Positions 18,465-26,643 of a stretch of DNA of 64,000 nucleotides are shown here, piece after piece. A program made the translations under genes and the position numbers. Source of the stretch: Ferriphaselus sp. R-1 (GTDB lineage: Bacteria > Pseudomonadota > Gammaproteobacteria > Burkholderiales > Gallionellaceae); assembly GCF_000746095.1 (NCBI RefSeq), contig NZ_JQKP01000003.1:165681-229680 (forward strand), read 5' to 3'. The notes beneath the pieces were generated by a model. It ran no database searches and was not told the DNA's origin. It saw only the letters and a list, made by a program, of their open reading frames with translations. Positions within the stretch are counted from its first letter, which is position 1. Each line of letters opens with the position of its first letter.

Positions 18465-19072
18465 AGCCACACCCACAACAGGAACAGTACACCCGCGCCC
18501 AAGGCCACGCCGTCACGCGCTCCCACGCGGTGATGCGGCAGTTCGATCACGCCGGGAGCGACGGTGGCCGGTGCCAGCATTTCCTCCAGACTGCCACGCC
18601 AACCCGCTTTGCGGCTGAACATCGCAGATTCCGCGTAGTGCAGGGTCAAGGCCAGACGCACCGCCAGCCGATCCCGCGCCAGGCCCAGGAAACGCAACGG
18701 CCAGCACAACCAATAGACTCCGCTGATGAGCTGCGGAGTATCCAGGCGAGTCAGCAGGATAGCCAGGGCCGCCAGTGCGCAGAACAACCGGCCCAGTTGC
18801 AACGCGCCGTCCTGCACGCCTTCCAGCGTCGGGCTGAATGCGGGCAGGTTCTCCAGCAAGGGGATGCCCGGCGTGGTCCAGGCATAGATGACGAGCAGCG
18901 TAAGCATGATCCAGCGGGTGCGGCGCAGCAACTGGCGCAGTCTATCCGCCGCCGCCCACATGGCGAGCAGCAACAGCACGGTTCCCAGCCCAAGTAGCAG
19001 TGCTGGTTTCGCCAGTTGCAAAGCCAGTGTCAGAATGATCCAGAGCAGGATTTGCGCTGCCGGGTGCAGCAT
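18461..19072 (-). CDS. CbiQ/EcfT-like membrane protein
   Basis: A 203-residue membrane protein with about five hydrophobic segments, among them two N-terminal ones (ILLWIILTLALQL and ALLLGLGTVLLLLAMW). The middle carries RTRWIMLTLLVIYAWTTPG, and later LTLHYAESAMF, resembling the energy-coupling CbiQ/EcfT family, though the Ala-Arg-Gly coupling motifs are not clear. Start 19072 has AGGAGA five bases upstream and is preferred to an ATG six codons earlier. No ATPase or S-component gene is adjacent, so a transport role is uncertain. It overlaps truA and follows fimV. Confidence 0.55.
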   Translation of the reverse strand: MLHPAAQILLWIILTLALQLAKPALLLGLGTVLLLLAMWAAADRLRQLLRRTRWIMLTLLVIYAWTTPGIPLLENLPAFSPTLEGVQDGALQLGRLFCALAALAILLTRLDTPQLISGVYWLCWPLRFLGLARDRLAVRLALTLHYAESAMFSRKAGWRGSLEEMLAPATVAPGVIELPHHRVGARDGVALGAGVLFLLWVWL

Positions 19073-19138
19073 CAGACTCTCCTTAAACAAAAACGGCAGC
19101 CAGCAAAGCTGACCGCCGCATCATGAGACATCGTGTGC

Positions 19139-21385
19139 TCAGGCCGATGGCAGCATCTGCAACAACTGCTCTGCCGTGGTTTTCTGCTCGGCATCCCCCT
19201 CGGCCATGACCTCCTCAAGGATCTCCCGCGCACCGGCATCGTCGCCCATCTCCTGATAGGCCCGCGCCAGATCGAGCTTGGTCGCCACTTGCAGCCATTG
19301 TTCACCCTTGGCATGCAACTCCTCTTCGGTCAGGTTGGTATCGTCGATCAGGTTCAGATCGACTCCTTCCATGCCCGGCAACGGCGGCACAGACGCAGTC
19401 TCCGGCGGAGTGAAATCGGCGATGGTCGGGATATCCAGCTCGACTTCTGCCCCTGCGACCGGGGCGGCGGGAGCTTCATGTACGGCGGATTCAACAGCGG
19501 CATCGCTAGGCTCAGCGACCGCCTCAGGCGCAACTGCAGGCGACTCGTCAGCAGTCACCGGAGCAACCGGCTCCTCAATCTCACCGTCCAGCAGGATCTC
19601 TGGCTCGCTCGTCGCTGCGGCAGCCTCCTCACTCACGGCGGGTTGCGCCAGGAACGTCGGGATCTCGGCAGCGATGTCGATGGCTGGCGCGCCCTCCCCT
19701 CTCTCAGGCTCTGCCTCGAACACTGGCTCCTCCTGCGATTCGGCAACGAACTCCGGTAGCGCTACGCTCGCGTCGGATGCCGGCTGATCCAGGGCGGCGA
19801 AGCCAGACTCCAGGTCCGCTGCCGACCGCGCCGCCTGATCCTCTGCAGCCTCCAGCGACATCGCGGCGGCAGAGATCTGGACCGGAGGCTCATCTTCCTC
19901 ATCAGCCACCGTCACAGTCGGCTCGACCTCTTCCACGACCTCGGCGAGCGGCTCCTGGGTCACATCCACCAAGGCTTCAGCTCCTTCCTCGGCGATGGCC
20001 GTGTTGACCAGCAACTCCGAAGTCTCCGGCAGTGGCTCGGCGGCGACCGGAGCCGCCGCAGCCGCCGCGCCCGGTTTCTTGGTGGCAGTCTTTTCCTTAC
20101 GCCCACGGCGCATGAACAACCAGCCACCCACACCAGCCAGCAACAGCGCCGCGCCCCCCCACAGGTATTTGGCGACATTCGCACCAGGCTTCACTTCCAC
20201 CTCGGGCTCGCTCTTGGCCACAGCCGGGACCGCCGAAGCGGGCTCGGTCGCGGCTGCGGCAGACTCAGGCTGCGCGACGGCGGCAGCCGATTGTGCGACA
20301 GGCGGTGCGGCGCGCTCGGTAGGTTCTGCAGCGGCTGCCGAAGCCGCCGGGGCTACCGCAGACTTCAATTCGAGCAGACGCTGCATCTCGCGATTGTTCT
20401 TTTCCAGCATCGCGATCCTGTCCTTGCTTTCCTGCAAGGCCTGGTCACGTGCGATCAGATCCTCCTCCATGGCGTGCAGCTTATCCTTGAGGGATTTGAC
20501 CTCGGCTGCGGACTTCTCCGCGCCGGGGGCATCTCCCTTGGATAATTTCAGCACTTCCTGATGGGACGAGGTGTCGGCGACATCGCGTGCCGATACGGCA
20601 TTGCCTATCTTGCCGGATGACTGCCGGTCCGAAGCTTCGGTATCCGGCTCGGCCAGGCTGCCCGACACCTTTCTCCGATAGGCATTCCAATCGGCGACCT
20701 GTACATGAATGTCCCGACGCGCCGCAGACTGGGTGACAGCGGCCAGCTCATCGGAACCAGGCATGCGCAGCACCTTGCCGGCCTGGAGCCGATTCATGTT
20801 TTTGCCGCTGAATGCCTGCGGATTGGCGCGGTACAGAGCCACCAGCATCCGCTCCATGCTCACGTCAGCCGGTTTGTTGGCGCGGGCGATCTTGTTCAGG
20901 TTGTCGCCGGACTTGACCAACACACCGGCCGCCTCGGCTTGATCGCCTTTGATGGCTGGGGCCGTGGCAGCGAGGGAATGAGGCCATTGCGCTATGTATT
21001 CGCGCACGGCCTTGCCGGCAGACGAATCGACCTCCGCCAGCAAAGCCAGTTGCTCGGTATCCACCGGCGAACTGGAGCTCAGTTTCACCACATAACTGCC
21101 ATTCAGCCGTTTCTCGGCATGTGCCGAGACATCACGCAGACTGGATGCGGACAAGGCTACGCCCGGATTCCAATATGCTTCAGGAGCGAATACCTTGACC
21201 ACCAGGCCATCGGCTTCAGCGGCATCGGCAAGAGCCAGCTCGATCTCGGCCTGCAATGGCTGACCGCGCCCGGACAATATGGAAATATTGCCCAATGTAG
21301 CCGCGCCCGCCAAACCTCCCCATGCCAAGCCAACGGCAATAGCCAGAAACTTCAGGCGGGTATTCAGCTTGTTTTCCTTGCCCAT
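19139..21385 (-). CDS. fimV: FimV/HubP-family polar hub protein
   Basis: A 748-residue cell-pole organiser linked to type IV pilus function and polar localisation. Order of parts: signal-like segment (about 10-28), FimV N-terminal domain (LGNISILSGRGQPLQAEIEL), LysM peptidoglycan-binding domain (about 155-208, KSGDNLNKIARANKP), a coiled coil (about 295-345), one membrane helix (YLWGGAALLLAGVGGWLFM, about 408-426) followed by basic RRGRKEK, a long acidic, alanine- and glutamate-rich cytoplasmic region, and a C-terminal TPR-like FimV motif (AKLDLARAYQEMGD-type, last 50 residues). This layout is diagnostic. It is upstream of the CbiQ-like gene and truA and downstream of asd. Confidence 0.93.
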   Translation of the reverse strand: MGKENKLNTRLKFLAIAVGLAWGGLAGAATLGNISILSGRGQPLQAEIELALADAAEADGLVVKVFAPEAYWNPGVALSASSLRDVSAHAEKRLNGSYVVKLSSSSPVDTEQLALLAEVDSSAGKAVREYIAQWPHSLAATAPAIKGDQAEAAGVLVKSGDNLNKIARANKPADVSMERMLVALYRANPQAFSGKNMNRLQAGKVLRMPGSDELAAVTQSAARRDIHVQVADWNAYRRKVSGSLAEPDTEASDRQSSGKIGNAVSARDVADTSSHQEVLKLSKGDAPGAEKSAAEVKSLKDKLHAMEEDLIARDQALQESKDRIAMLEKNNREMQRLLELKSAVAPAASAAAAEPTERAAPPVAQSAAAVAQPESAAAATEPASAVPAVAKSEPEVEVKPGANVAKYLWGGAALLLAGVGGWLFMRRGRKEKTATKKPGAAAAAAPVAAEPLPETSELLVNTAIAEEGAEALVDVTQEPLAEVVEEVEPTVTVADEEDEPPVQISAAAMSLEAAEDQAARSAADLESGFAALDQPASDASVALPEFVAESQEEPVFEAEPERGEGAPAIDIAAEIPTFLAQPAVSEEAAAATSEPEILLDGEIEEPVAPVTADESPAVAPEAVAEPSDAAVESAVHEAPAAPVAGAEVELDIPTIADFTPPETASVPPLPGMEGVDLNLIDDTNLTEEELHAKGEQWLQVATKLDLARAYQEMGDDAGAREILEEVMAEGDAEQKTTAEQLLQMLPSA

Positions 21386-21474
21386 ATCTCACTCCCAAAT
21401 CTGGACCAGCCAGCGTTCAACAGCAATGAATCGGTGATGCGCCAACTCTAGCAACCCATGGTTGCCTCAGCAAG

Positions 21475-22578
21475 TCATGCGCCCAGCAATATCCGCAAGG
21501 TACGACGCAGCGGTTCAGCCGCACCCCACAACAACTGGTCGCCACACACAAAGGCACTGAGGTATTCCGGTCCCATGTTGAGCTTGCGCACACGACCGAC
21601 GGCGATGTCCAGCTTGCCGGTAACGGCGGTCGGGGTCAGCTCCTTGACGCTGAGCGCGCGGTCGTTGGCCACGAACTTGACCCACGGGTTGCCGCCACGG
21701 ATCAGCGCCTCGATCTCGCTTAGCGGCAAGTCGCGCTTGAGCTTGAGCGTCAGCGCCAGGCTGTGGCAGCGCATCGCGCCGATGCGCACGCACAGGCCAT
21801 CCACCGGGATGGTCGCCGAGGTTCCGAGTATCTTGTTCACTTCGGCCTGGCCCTTCCACTCTTCCTTGGACTGGCCGTTGTCCAGCGCCTTGTCAATCCA
21901 CGGGATCAGGCTGCCCGCCAGCGGCGCGCCAAAATGCTGGGTCGGGAAGCTGTCAGAACGCATGGTCTCGGCCAGCTTGCGGTCGATCTCCAGGATGGCG
22001 GACTTGGGGTCGGCCAACAGATCGGCCACCGAAGCGTGCGCCGCGCCCATCTGGTTCAGCAGCTCGCGCATGTTCTGCGCCCCCGCGCCACTGGCGGCCT
22101 GGTAGGTCATCGAAGAGACCCACTCCACCAGCCCGGCATGGAACAAGCCGCCCAGCCCCATCAACAGGATGGAGTTGGTGCAGTTGCCGCCGATGAAATT
22201 CTTGCCGCCGTTGGCGATGGCGGCCTTGATGAGGTCGAGGTTGACCGGGTCGAGCACGATCACCGCGTCGGACTCCATACGCAGCGTCGAGGCCGCGTCG
22301 ATCCAGTAACCGTTCCAGCCCGCCGCGCGCAGCTTGGGGAAGATTTCGGTGGTGTAATCGCCGCCCTGACAGGAGATGAGGGTGTCCATCGCCATCAGCT
22401 CTTCGAGGGCGTAAGCGTCCTTCAACGGCACGCCGCACCCTTCCGCCGGGGCCGCGCCGCCGACGTTGGAGGTAGTGAAGAACACCGCCTCGATGTGATC
22501 GAAATCCTTTTCCTCGCGCATCCGCTGCATGAGCACCGAGCCCACCATGCCGCGCCAACCGATCAAGCCTACTTTCAT
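21475..22578 (-). CDS. asd: Aspartate-semialdehyde dehydrogenase
   Basis: Reduces aspartyl phosphate to the semialdehyde for lysine/diaminopimelate, threonine and methionine synthesis. The 367-residue protein is of the E. coli-type Asd: [17 protein letters not shown] (5-20), active-site C133 in [11 protein letters not shown], and [18 protein letters not shown]. The start at 22578 gives the canonical [14 protein letters not shown]; earlier in-frame codons run through the upstream palindromic repeat. It is transcribed with leuB in the leuC-leuD-leuB-asd direction, but the repeat at 22595-22687 lies between. Confidence 0.97.
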   Translation of the reverse strand: MKVGLIGWRGMVGSVLMQRMREEKDFDHIEAVFFTTSNVGGAAPAEGCGVPLKDAYALEELMAMDTLISCQGGDYTTEIFPKLRAAGWNGYWIDAASTLRMESDAVIVLDPVNLDLIKAAIANGGKNFIGGNCTNSILLMGLGGLFHAGLVEWVSSMTYQAASGAGAQNMRELLNQMGAAHASVADLLADPKSAILEIDRKLAETMRSDSFPTQHFGAPLAGSLIPWIDKALDNGQSKEEWKGQAEVNKILGTSATIPVDGLCVRIGAMRCHSLALTLKLKRDLPLSEIEALIRGGNPWVKFVANDRALSVKELTPTAVTGKLDIAVGRVRKLNMGPEYLSAFVCGDQLLWGAAEPLRRTLRILLGA

Positions 22579-22594
22579 CGCATCAACCTCATCG

Positions 22595-22687
22595 TAGGGT
22601 GGGTTAGCCGCTTGCGGCGTAACCCACCGTTTCGTTTGGCGGGTTTCGGTCTGCGGACTCTCGTCCCCGCAGGGGAAACCCACCCTA
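22595..22687. repeat. Palindromic intergenic repeat (REP-like) between leuB and asd
   Basis: Terminal 11-base perfect inverted repeats TAGGGTGGGTT (22595-22605) and AACCCACCCTA (22677-22687). Inside, one hairpin is GGTGGGTTA/TAACCCACC around GCCGCTTGCGGCG and a second spans GGGTTTC/GAAACCC-type sequence. Such GTAGGGTGGGTTA elements occur as scattered repeats in many proteobacteria. Confidence 0.8.
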
Positions 22688-22690
22688 CCG

Positions 22691-23746
22691 TTACAGCGCC
22701 GCGACCACCGCGTCGCCCATTGCCGCACAACCGACCTTGTTCGTGCCTTCCGTCCAGATGTCGACGGTGCGGTAACCCTGCGCCAGCGCCTTCTTGACCG
22801 CGTCTTCGATGCGGGTGGCGTTGGCTTCGTCGTTGAATGTGTAGCGCAACATCATCGCGGCAGACAGGATGGTCGCCAGCGGATTGGCCACGTCCTTGCC
22901 CGCGATGTCGGGGGCGGAGCCGTGGCTGGGTTCGTACATGCCCTTGTTGTTCGCGTCCAGCGAGGCGGACGGCAACATGCCGATGGAGCCGGTCAGCATC
23001 GAGGCTTCGTCGGACAGGATGTCGCCGAAGATGTTGCCGGTGACCATCACGTCGAACTGCTTGGGCGCGCGGATGAGCTGCATCGCGGCGTTGTCCACGT
23101 ACATGTGGGAGAGCTCGACTTCCGGGTATTCCTTGGACAGCTCGATCATCACCTGACGCCACAGCTCGGTGGTCTCCAGCACGTTGGCCTTGTCCACGGA
23201 GCACACCTTTTTGTTGCGCTTCATGGCGATGTCAAACGCCACGCGACCGATGCGGCGAATCTCCGATTCGGAATAGCGCATGGTGTTGATGCCTTCGCGC
23301 TCGCCGTTCTCCAGCGTCGAGATACCACGCGGCTGGCCGAAATAGATGTCGCCGGTGAGTTCGCGTACGATCATGATGTCCAGGCCGGACACCACTTCCG
23401 GTTTCAGCGTGGACGCGGAAGCCAGCTCGGGATACAGCAGCGCGGGACGCAGGTTGGCGAACAGGCCGAGTTCCTTGCGAATGCGCAGCAGACCGCGCTC
23501 GGGGCGCAGATGACGCTCCAGTTTGTCGTACTTCCAGTCGCCCACCGCGCCCAGCAGCACCGCGTCGGCGGCTTTGGCCAGCGCCAAGGTCGAGTCCGGC
23601 AGCGGATCGCCTGCTGCCTCGTAACCCGCGCCACCGATGGGCGCTTCTTCCATCTCCAATCCGATGTCCAGCGCGTTCAGCACTTTGACTGCCTGCGCCA
23701 CGATTTCGGGACCGATGCCGTCACCCGGCAAAACTGCGATCTTCAT
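22691..23746 (-). CDS. leuB: 3-isopropylmalate dehydrogenase
   Basis: NAD-dependent oxidative decarboxylation of 3-isopropylmalate in leucine synthesis. The 351-residue protein starts [15 protein letters not shown] and carries the substrate-binding [14 protein letters not shown], the [15 protein letters not shown] phosphate-contact region and SMLPSASLD near GSIG, all standard for LeuB. A GTG four codons earlier is a weaker start. It lies 21 bases after leuD and next to asd, the order common in betaproteobacteria. Confidence 0.97.
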   Translation of the reverse strand: MKIAVLPGDGIGPEIVAQAVKVLNALDIGLEMEEAPIGGAGYEAAGDPLPDSTLALAKAADAVLLGAVGDWKYDKLERHLRPERGLLRIRKELGLFANLRPALLYPELASASTLKPEVVSGLDIMIVRELTGDIYFGQPRGISTLENGEREGINTMRYSESEIRRIGRVAFDIAMKRNKKVCSVDKANVLETTELWRQVMIELSKEYPEVELSHMYVDNAAMQLIRAPKQFDVMVTGNIFGDILSDEASMLTGSIGMLPSASLDANNKGMYEPSHGSAPDIAGKDVANPLATILSAAMMLRYTFNDEANATRIEDAVKKALAQGYRTVDIWTEGTNKVGCAAMGDAVVAAL

Positions 23747-23767
23747 GCTTATTCCCACTCTATAAAA

Positions 23768-24406
23768 TTATGCGTACAACCACGGCTGCGCCGCGCGATG
23801 CTTGGTCTCGAACGCCTTGATATCGTCCACATGCTGCAAGGTGAGGCCAATGTCGTCCAGACCGTTGAGCAGGCAGTGCTTGCGGAAAGCGTCCACCTCG
23901 AAGGCGATCTGCTGGCCGTCCGGCGTAGTGATGAGCTGACGTTCCAGATCGACTTTCAGCGTATACCCGACGTTCGCCTCTACCGCCTTGAACAGGCCAT
24001 CCACGATGGCCGCATCCAGCTTGATCGGCAGCAGACCGTTCTTGAAACAGTTGTTGAAGAAGATGTCGGCAAAGCTGGGCGCGAGAATGACGCGCAGGCC
24101 GAAATCTTCCAGCGCCCAGGGCGCATGCTCGCGGCTGGAGCCACAACCGAAGTTCTCGCGCGCCAGCAGCACTTGCGCACCGGCGTAACGCGGCTGGTTC
24201 AGCACGAAATCGGGATTCAGCGGGCGCTTGGAATTGTCCATGCCCGGCTCGCCGTGATCCAGATAGCGCCATTCATCAAATGCGTTCGGGCCGAAACCGG
24301 AACGCTTGATCGATTTCAGGAACTGCTTCGGAATGATGGCATCGGTATCCACGTTGGCTCTATCCAACGGTACGACCAAACCCTCAAGTAAGGTGAACTT
24401 ACGCAT
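23768..24406 (-). CDS. leuD: 3-isopropylmalate dehydratase small subunit
   Basis: Small subunit of isopropylmalate isomerase; with LeuC it converts 2- to 3-isopropylmalate. The 212-residue chain has the swivel-domain motifs [19 protein letters not shown] (13-31), [11 protein letters not shown] and [15 protein letters not shown]. Length and sequence match bacterial LeuD. Its ATG directly abuts the stop codon of a small secreted-protein gene, which separates it from leuC. Confidence 0.97.
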   Translation of the reverse strand: MRKFTLLEGLVVPLDRANVDTDAIIPKQFLKSIKRSGFGPNAFDEWRYLDHGEPGMDNSKRPLNPDFVLNQPRYAGAQVLLARENFGCGSSREHAPWALEDFGLRVILAPSFADIFFNNCFKNGLLPIKLDAAIVDGLFKAVEANVGYTLKVDLERQLITTPDGQQIAFEVDAFRKHCLLNGLDDIGLTLQHVDDIKAFETKHRAAQPWLYA

Positions 24407-24691
24407 CTACTCGCCTGCTTTCTCTAATTTCTCGCCGCCTTTTTGCAGCTTCTTGCCTACCCATACCTCGGCCTTCTTGACTCCTTCAACCGTGGCTTCG
24501 ACACCTTTTTTCACGCCCCGGACCACGGCCTCGCCACCTTTCTCGATGCCACGCCCGGCGGCTTCACCACCCTGCTTCACACCGTCACCGACCTTCTTGG
24601 GCAGGCTCTCCTCCTGGGGCTGGCTCGTCTCCTCGGCATATGCCAGGGATGCCATCGCCATGAACAGGAGCGATACCAAAGCTCTTCTCAT
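24407..24691 (-). CDS. Small secreted protein with 11-residue amphipathic repeats, between leuC and leuD
   Basis: A 94-residue protein: signal peptide residues 1-19 (MRRALVSLLFMAMASLAYA), a short acidic linker, then five successive 11-residue units (34-44, 45-55, 56-66, 67-77, 78-88), for example VGDGVKQGGEA, AGRGIEKGGEA and VVRGVKKGVEA. The period of 11 with Val/Ala and Lys/Glu at fixed places predicts an amphipathic 11/3 helix, as in synuclein, apolipoprotein and LEA proteins, so membrane surface binding is plausible. It lies three bases after leuC and touches leuD, so it is translated from the leu transcript. Many betaproteobacteria carry a small entericidin-type gene at this place; this one is not obviously related. 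Function unknown. Confidence 0.75.
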   Translation of the reverse strand: MRRALVSLLFMAMASLAYAEETSQPQEESLPKKVGDGVKQGGEAAGRGIEKGGEAVVRGVKKGVEATVEGVKKAEVWVGKKLQKGGEKLEKAGE

Positions 24692-24694
24692 CGT

Positions 24695-26107
24695 CTACAC
24701 CTTGCTGACATCGACAAAATGACCGGCGATGGCCGCCGCCGCCGCCATTTCCGGACTCACCAGATGGGTGCGCCCGCCCTGCCCTTGCCGCCCCTCGAAG
24801 TTGCGGTTGGAGGTGGAAGCGCAACGCTCGCCCGGCTCCAGTCGGTCGTCGTTCATCGCCAGGCACATGGAGCAGCCCGGCTCGCGCCACTCGAAACCGG
24901 CTTCGAGCAAAATCTTGTCCAGCCCTTCGGCTTCGGCTTGCGCCTTCACCAGTCCAGAGCCTGGCACCACCATCGCCAGCTTGACGTTGGCCGCAACCTT
25001 CTTGCCCTTGGCCACTGCCGCCGCCGCGCGCATGTCTTCGATGCGGGCGTTGGTGCAGGAGCCGATGAACACCTTGTCCACCTTGATCTCGTTGATCGGC
25101 GTGTTGGCAGTCAGGCCCATATAGGCCAGCGCGCGCTCCCAATCGCCGCGCTTCACCGCATCCGGCGCTAAAGCGGGATCGGGCACGCGACCATCAATGG
25201 AGGTCACCATTTCCGGCGAAGTACCCCAAGTCACTTGCGGGCGGATGCTGGCGGCATCCAGCTCAACTGTCGCGTCGAACGTCGCCCCCGCGTCGGAGTG
25301 CAAGGTCTTCCAGTAGGCCACGGCAGCGTCCCACTGCTCGGGCTTGGGCGCGAACGGACGGCCTTTCACGTAATTGATGGTGGTGTCGTCGCAAGCCACC
25401 ATGCCGGCGCGCGCGCCCGCCTCAATGGCCATGTTGCACAAGGTCATGCGGCCTTCCATGCTCAAGCCGCCTATCGCGGAGCCGGCGAACTCGATGGCGT
25501 AACCCGTGCCACCCGCCGTTCCAATCTTGCCGATCACCGCCAGCGCGATGTCCTTGGCGGTGACACCACGACCCAGCGTGCCTTCCACCTTGACCAGCAT
25601 CGCCTTGGATTTTTTCGCCACCAGACATTGCGTCGCCATCACATGCTCGACCTCGGACGTGCCGATGCCGTGCGCCAGCGCCGCGAACGCGCCGTGCGTG
25701 CTGGTATGCGAGTCGCCGCACACCACGGTCATGCCCGGCAGAGTCGCGCCCTGCTCCGGCCCCATCACGTGCACCACGCCCTGACGGATGTCGCCCATCT
25801 TGAATTCGGTCACGCCGAACTCGGCGCAGTTGGCATCCAGTGTTTCCACTTGCAGGCGCGAAATCGGGTCGGCAATACCGGCCACGCCGCCACTACGGTG
25901 GGTGGTCGGAACGTTGTGGTCTGGCGTCGCCAGCAGCGAAGCCACGCGCCAAGGCTTGCGTGCTGCCAGCTTCAGGCCTTCGAAGGCCTGCGGGCTGGTC
26001 ACTTCGTGCACCAGTTGCCGGTCGATGTAGATCAACGCCGTGCCGTCGGCATCCTGCCGCACCACGTGCGAGTCCCAGAGTTTGTCGTATAACGTTTTTG
26101 TGCTCAT
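24695..26107 (-). CDS. leuC: 3-isopropylmalate dehydratase large subunit
   Basis: Fe-S aconitase-family large subunit of isopropylmalate isomerase. The 470-residue protein starts [16 protein letters not shown] and contains the histidine/serine region [33 protein letters not shown]. The 4Fe-4S cysteines are in [13 protein letters not shown] and [10 protein letters not shown]. The start at 26107 is the family start; earlier in-frame codons run into upstream sequence. It heads the unit leuC-small protein-leuD-leuB-asd. Confidence 0.97.
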   Translation of the reverse strand: MSTKTLYDKLWDSHVVRQDADGTALIYIDRQLVHEVTSPQAFEGLKLAARKPWRVASLLATPDHNVPTTHRSGGVAGIADPISRLQVETLDANCAEFGVTEFKMGDIRQGVVHVMGPEQGATLPGMTVVCGDSHTSTHGAFAALAHGIGTSEVEHVMATQCLVAKKSKAMLVKVEGTLGRGVTAKDIALAVIGKIGTAGGTGYAIEFAGSAIGGLSMEGRMTLCNMAIEAGARAGMVACDDTTINYVKGRPFAPKPEQWDAAVAYWKTLHSDAGATFDATVELDAASIRPQVTWGTSPEMVTSIDGRVPDPALAPDAVKRGDWERALAYMGLTANTPINEIKVDKVFIGSCTNARIEDMRAAAAVAKGKKVAANVKLAMVVPGSGLVKAQAEAEGLDKILLEAGFEWREPGCSMCLAMNDDRLEPGERCASTSNRNFEGRQGQGGRTHLVSPEMAAAAAIAGHFVDVSKV

Positions 26108-26134
26108 GTACTTTTGCCACCTTTCGAGCGCGCA

Positions 26135-26143
26135 ATTATGCCA
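26135..26143 (-). promoter_or_regulatory. Predicted extended -10 promoter of leuC
   Basis: On the minus strand TGGCATAAT, an extended -10 (TGn plus CATAAT), lies 28 bases before the leuC ATG. No -35 match is evident, as is usual for extended -10 promoters. Confidence 0.45.
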
Positions 26144-26254
26144 TAGCAAGGCCGCGAATAGCCGCAGCACAGCAACGACGACAGGCAAAGTCGACCCCTG
26201 GAGCACTCATACCGCGCCGTGCGCCAAGGTCCGCACGTCCGTTTTCAGAAAAGT

Positions 26255-26283
26255 TTGATTTATTCGATGAGTCTATGTATAGT
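26255..26283 (+). promoter_or_regulatory. Predicted promoter of the tRNA-Pro/Arg/His cluster
   Basis: TTGATT (26255-26260), 17 bases, TATAGT (26278-26283), ending ten bases before the first tRNA base. The GC-rich stretch GCGCGGCC after the -10 resembles the discriminator of stringently controlled stable-RNA promoters. Confidence 0.65.
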
Positions 26284-26293
26284 GCGCGGCCTT

Positions 26294-26370
26294 CGGGGTG
26301 TAGCGTAGCCTGGTAGCGCGCCTGCTTTGGGAGCAGGATGTCGGGAGTTCGAATCTCTCCACCCCGACCA
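26294..26370 (+). tRNA. tRNA-Pro (UGG)
   Basis: 77-base cloverleaf with acceptor CGGGGTG/CACCCCG, discriminator A and encoded CCA (26368-26370). The anticodon stem CCTGC/GCAGG encloses loop TTTGGGA with anticodon TGG at 26328-26330. T-arm GGGAG-TTCGAAT-CTCTC is intact. Confidence 0.97.
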
Positions 26371-26405
26371 GGCAACCCGTTGATGTGTTGGAACCCGTAG
26401 AAATT

Positions 26406-26482
26406 GTGCCCGTAGCTCAACCGGATAGAGCACCAGCCTTCTAAGCTGGGGGTTACAGGTTCGATTCCTGTCGGGCACGCCA
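26406..26482 (+). tRNA. tRNA-Arg (UCU)
   Basis: 77-base cloverleaf: acceptor GTGCCCG/CGGGCAC, discriminator G, encoded CCA. Anticodon stem CCAGC/GCTGG with loop CTTCTAA and anticodon TCT at 26440-26442; T-loop TTCGATT. Confidence 0.97.
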
Positions 26483-26503
26483 GACACACAACAAAAGTTC
26501 GAT

Positions 26504-26580
26504 GGTGGCTGTAGCTCAGTTGGTAGAGCCCTGGATTGTGATTCCAGTTGTCGTCGGTTCGAGCCCGATCAGCCACCCCA
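26504..26580 (+). tRNA. tRNA-His (GUG)
   Basis: Cloverleaf with the extra 5' G (26504) opposite discriminator C (26577) that marks tRNA-His, acceptor GTGGCTG/CAGCCAC and encoded CCA. Anticodon stem CTGGA/TCCAG, anticodon GTG at 26538-26540. Confidence 0.97.
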
Positions 26581-26587
26581 GTCATGA

Positions 26588-26615
26588 AGCCCACGACCTC
26601 GGTCGTGGGCTTTTT
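26588..26615 (+). terminator. Intrinsic terminator of the tRNA cluster
   Basis: Eleven-base perfect stem (26588-26598 with 26601-26611, AGCCCACGACC/GGTCGTGGGCT), two-base loop, then TTTTT. It begins seven bases after tRNA-His. Confidence 0.92.
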
Positions 26616-26643
26616 GCTTTACCGTCAGCTCATGGTCACCGGA

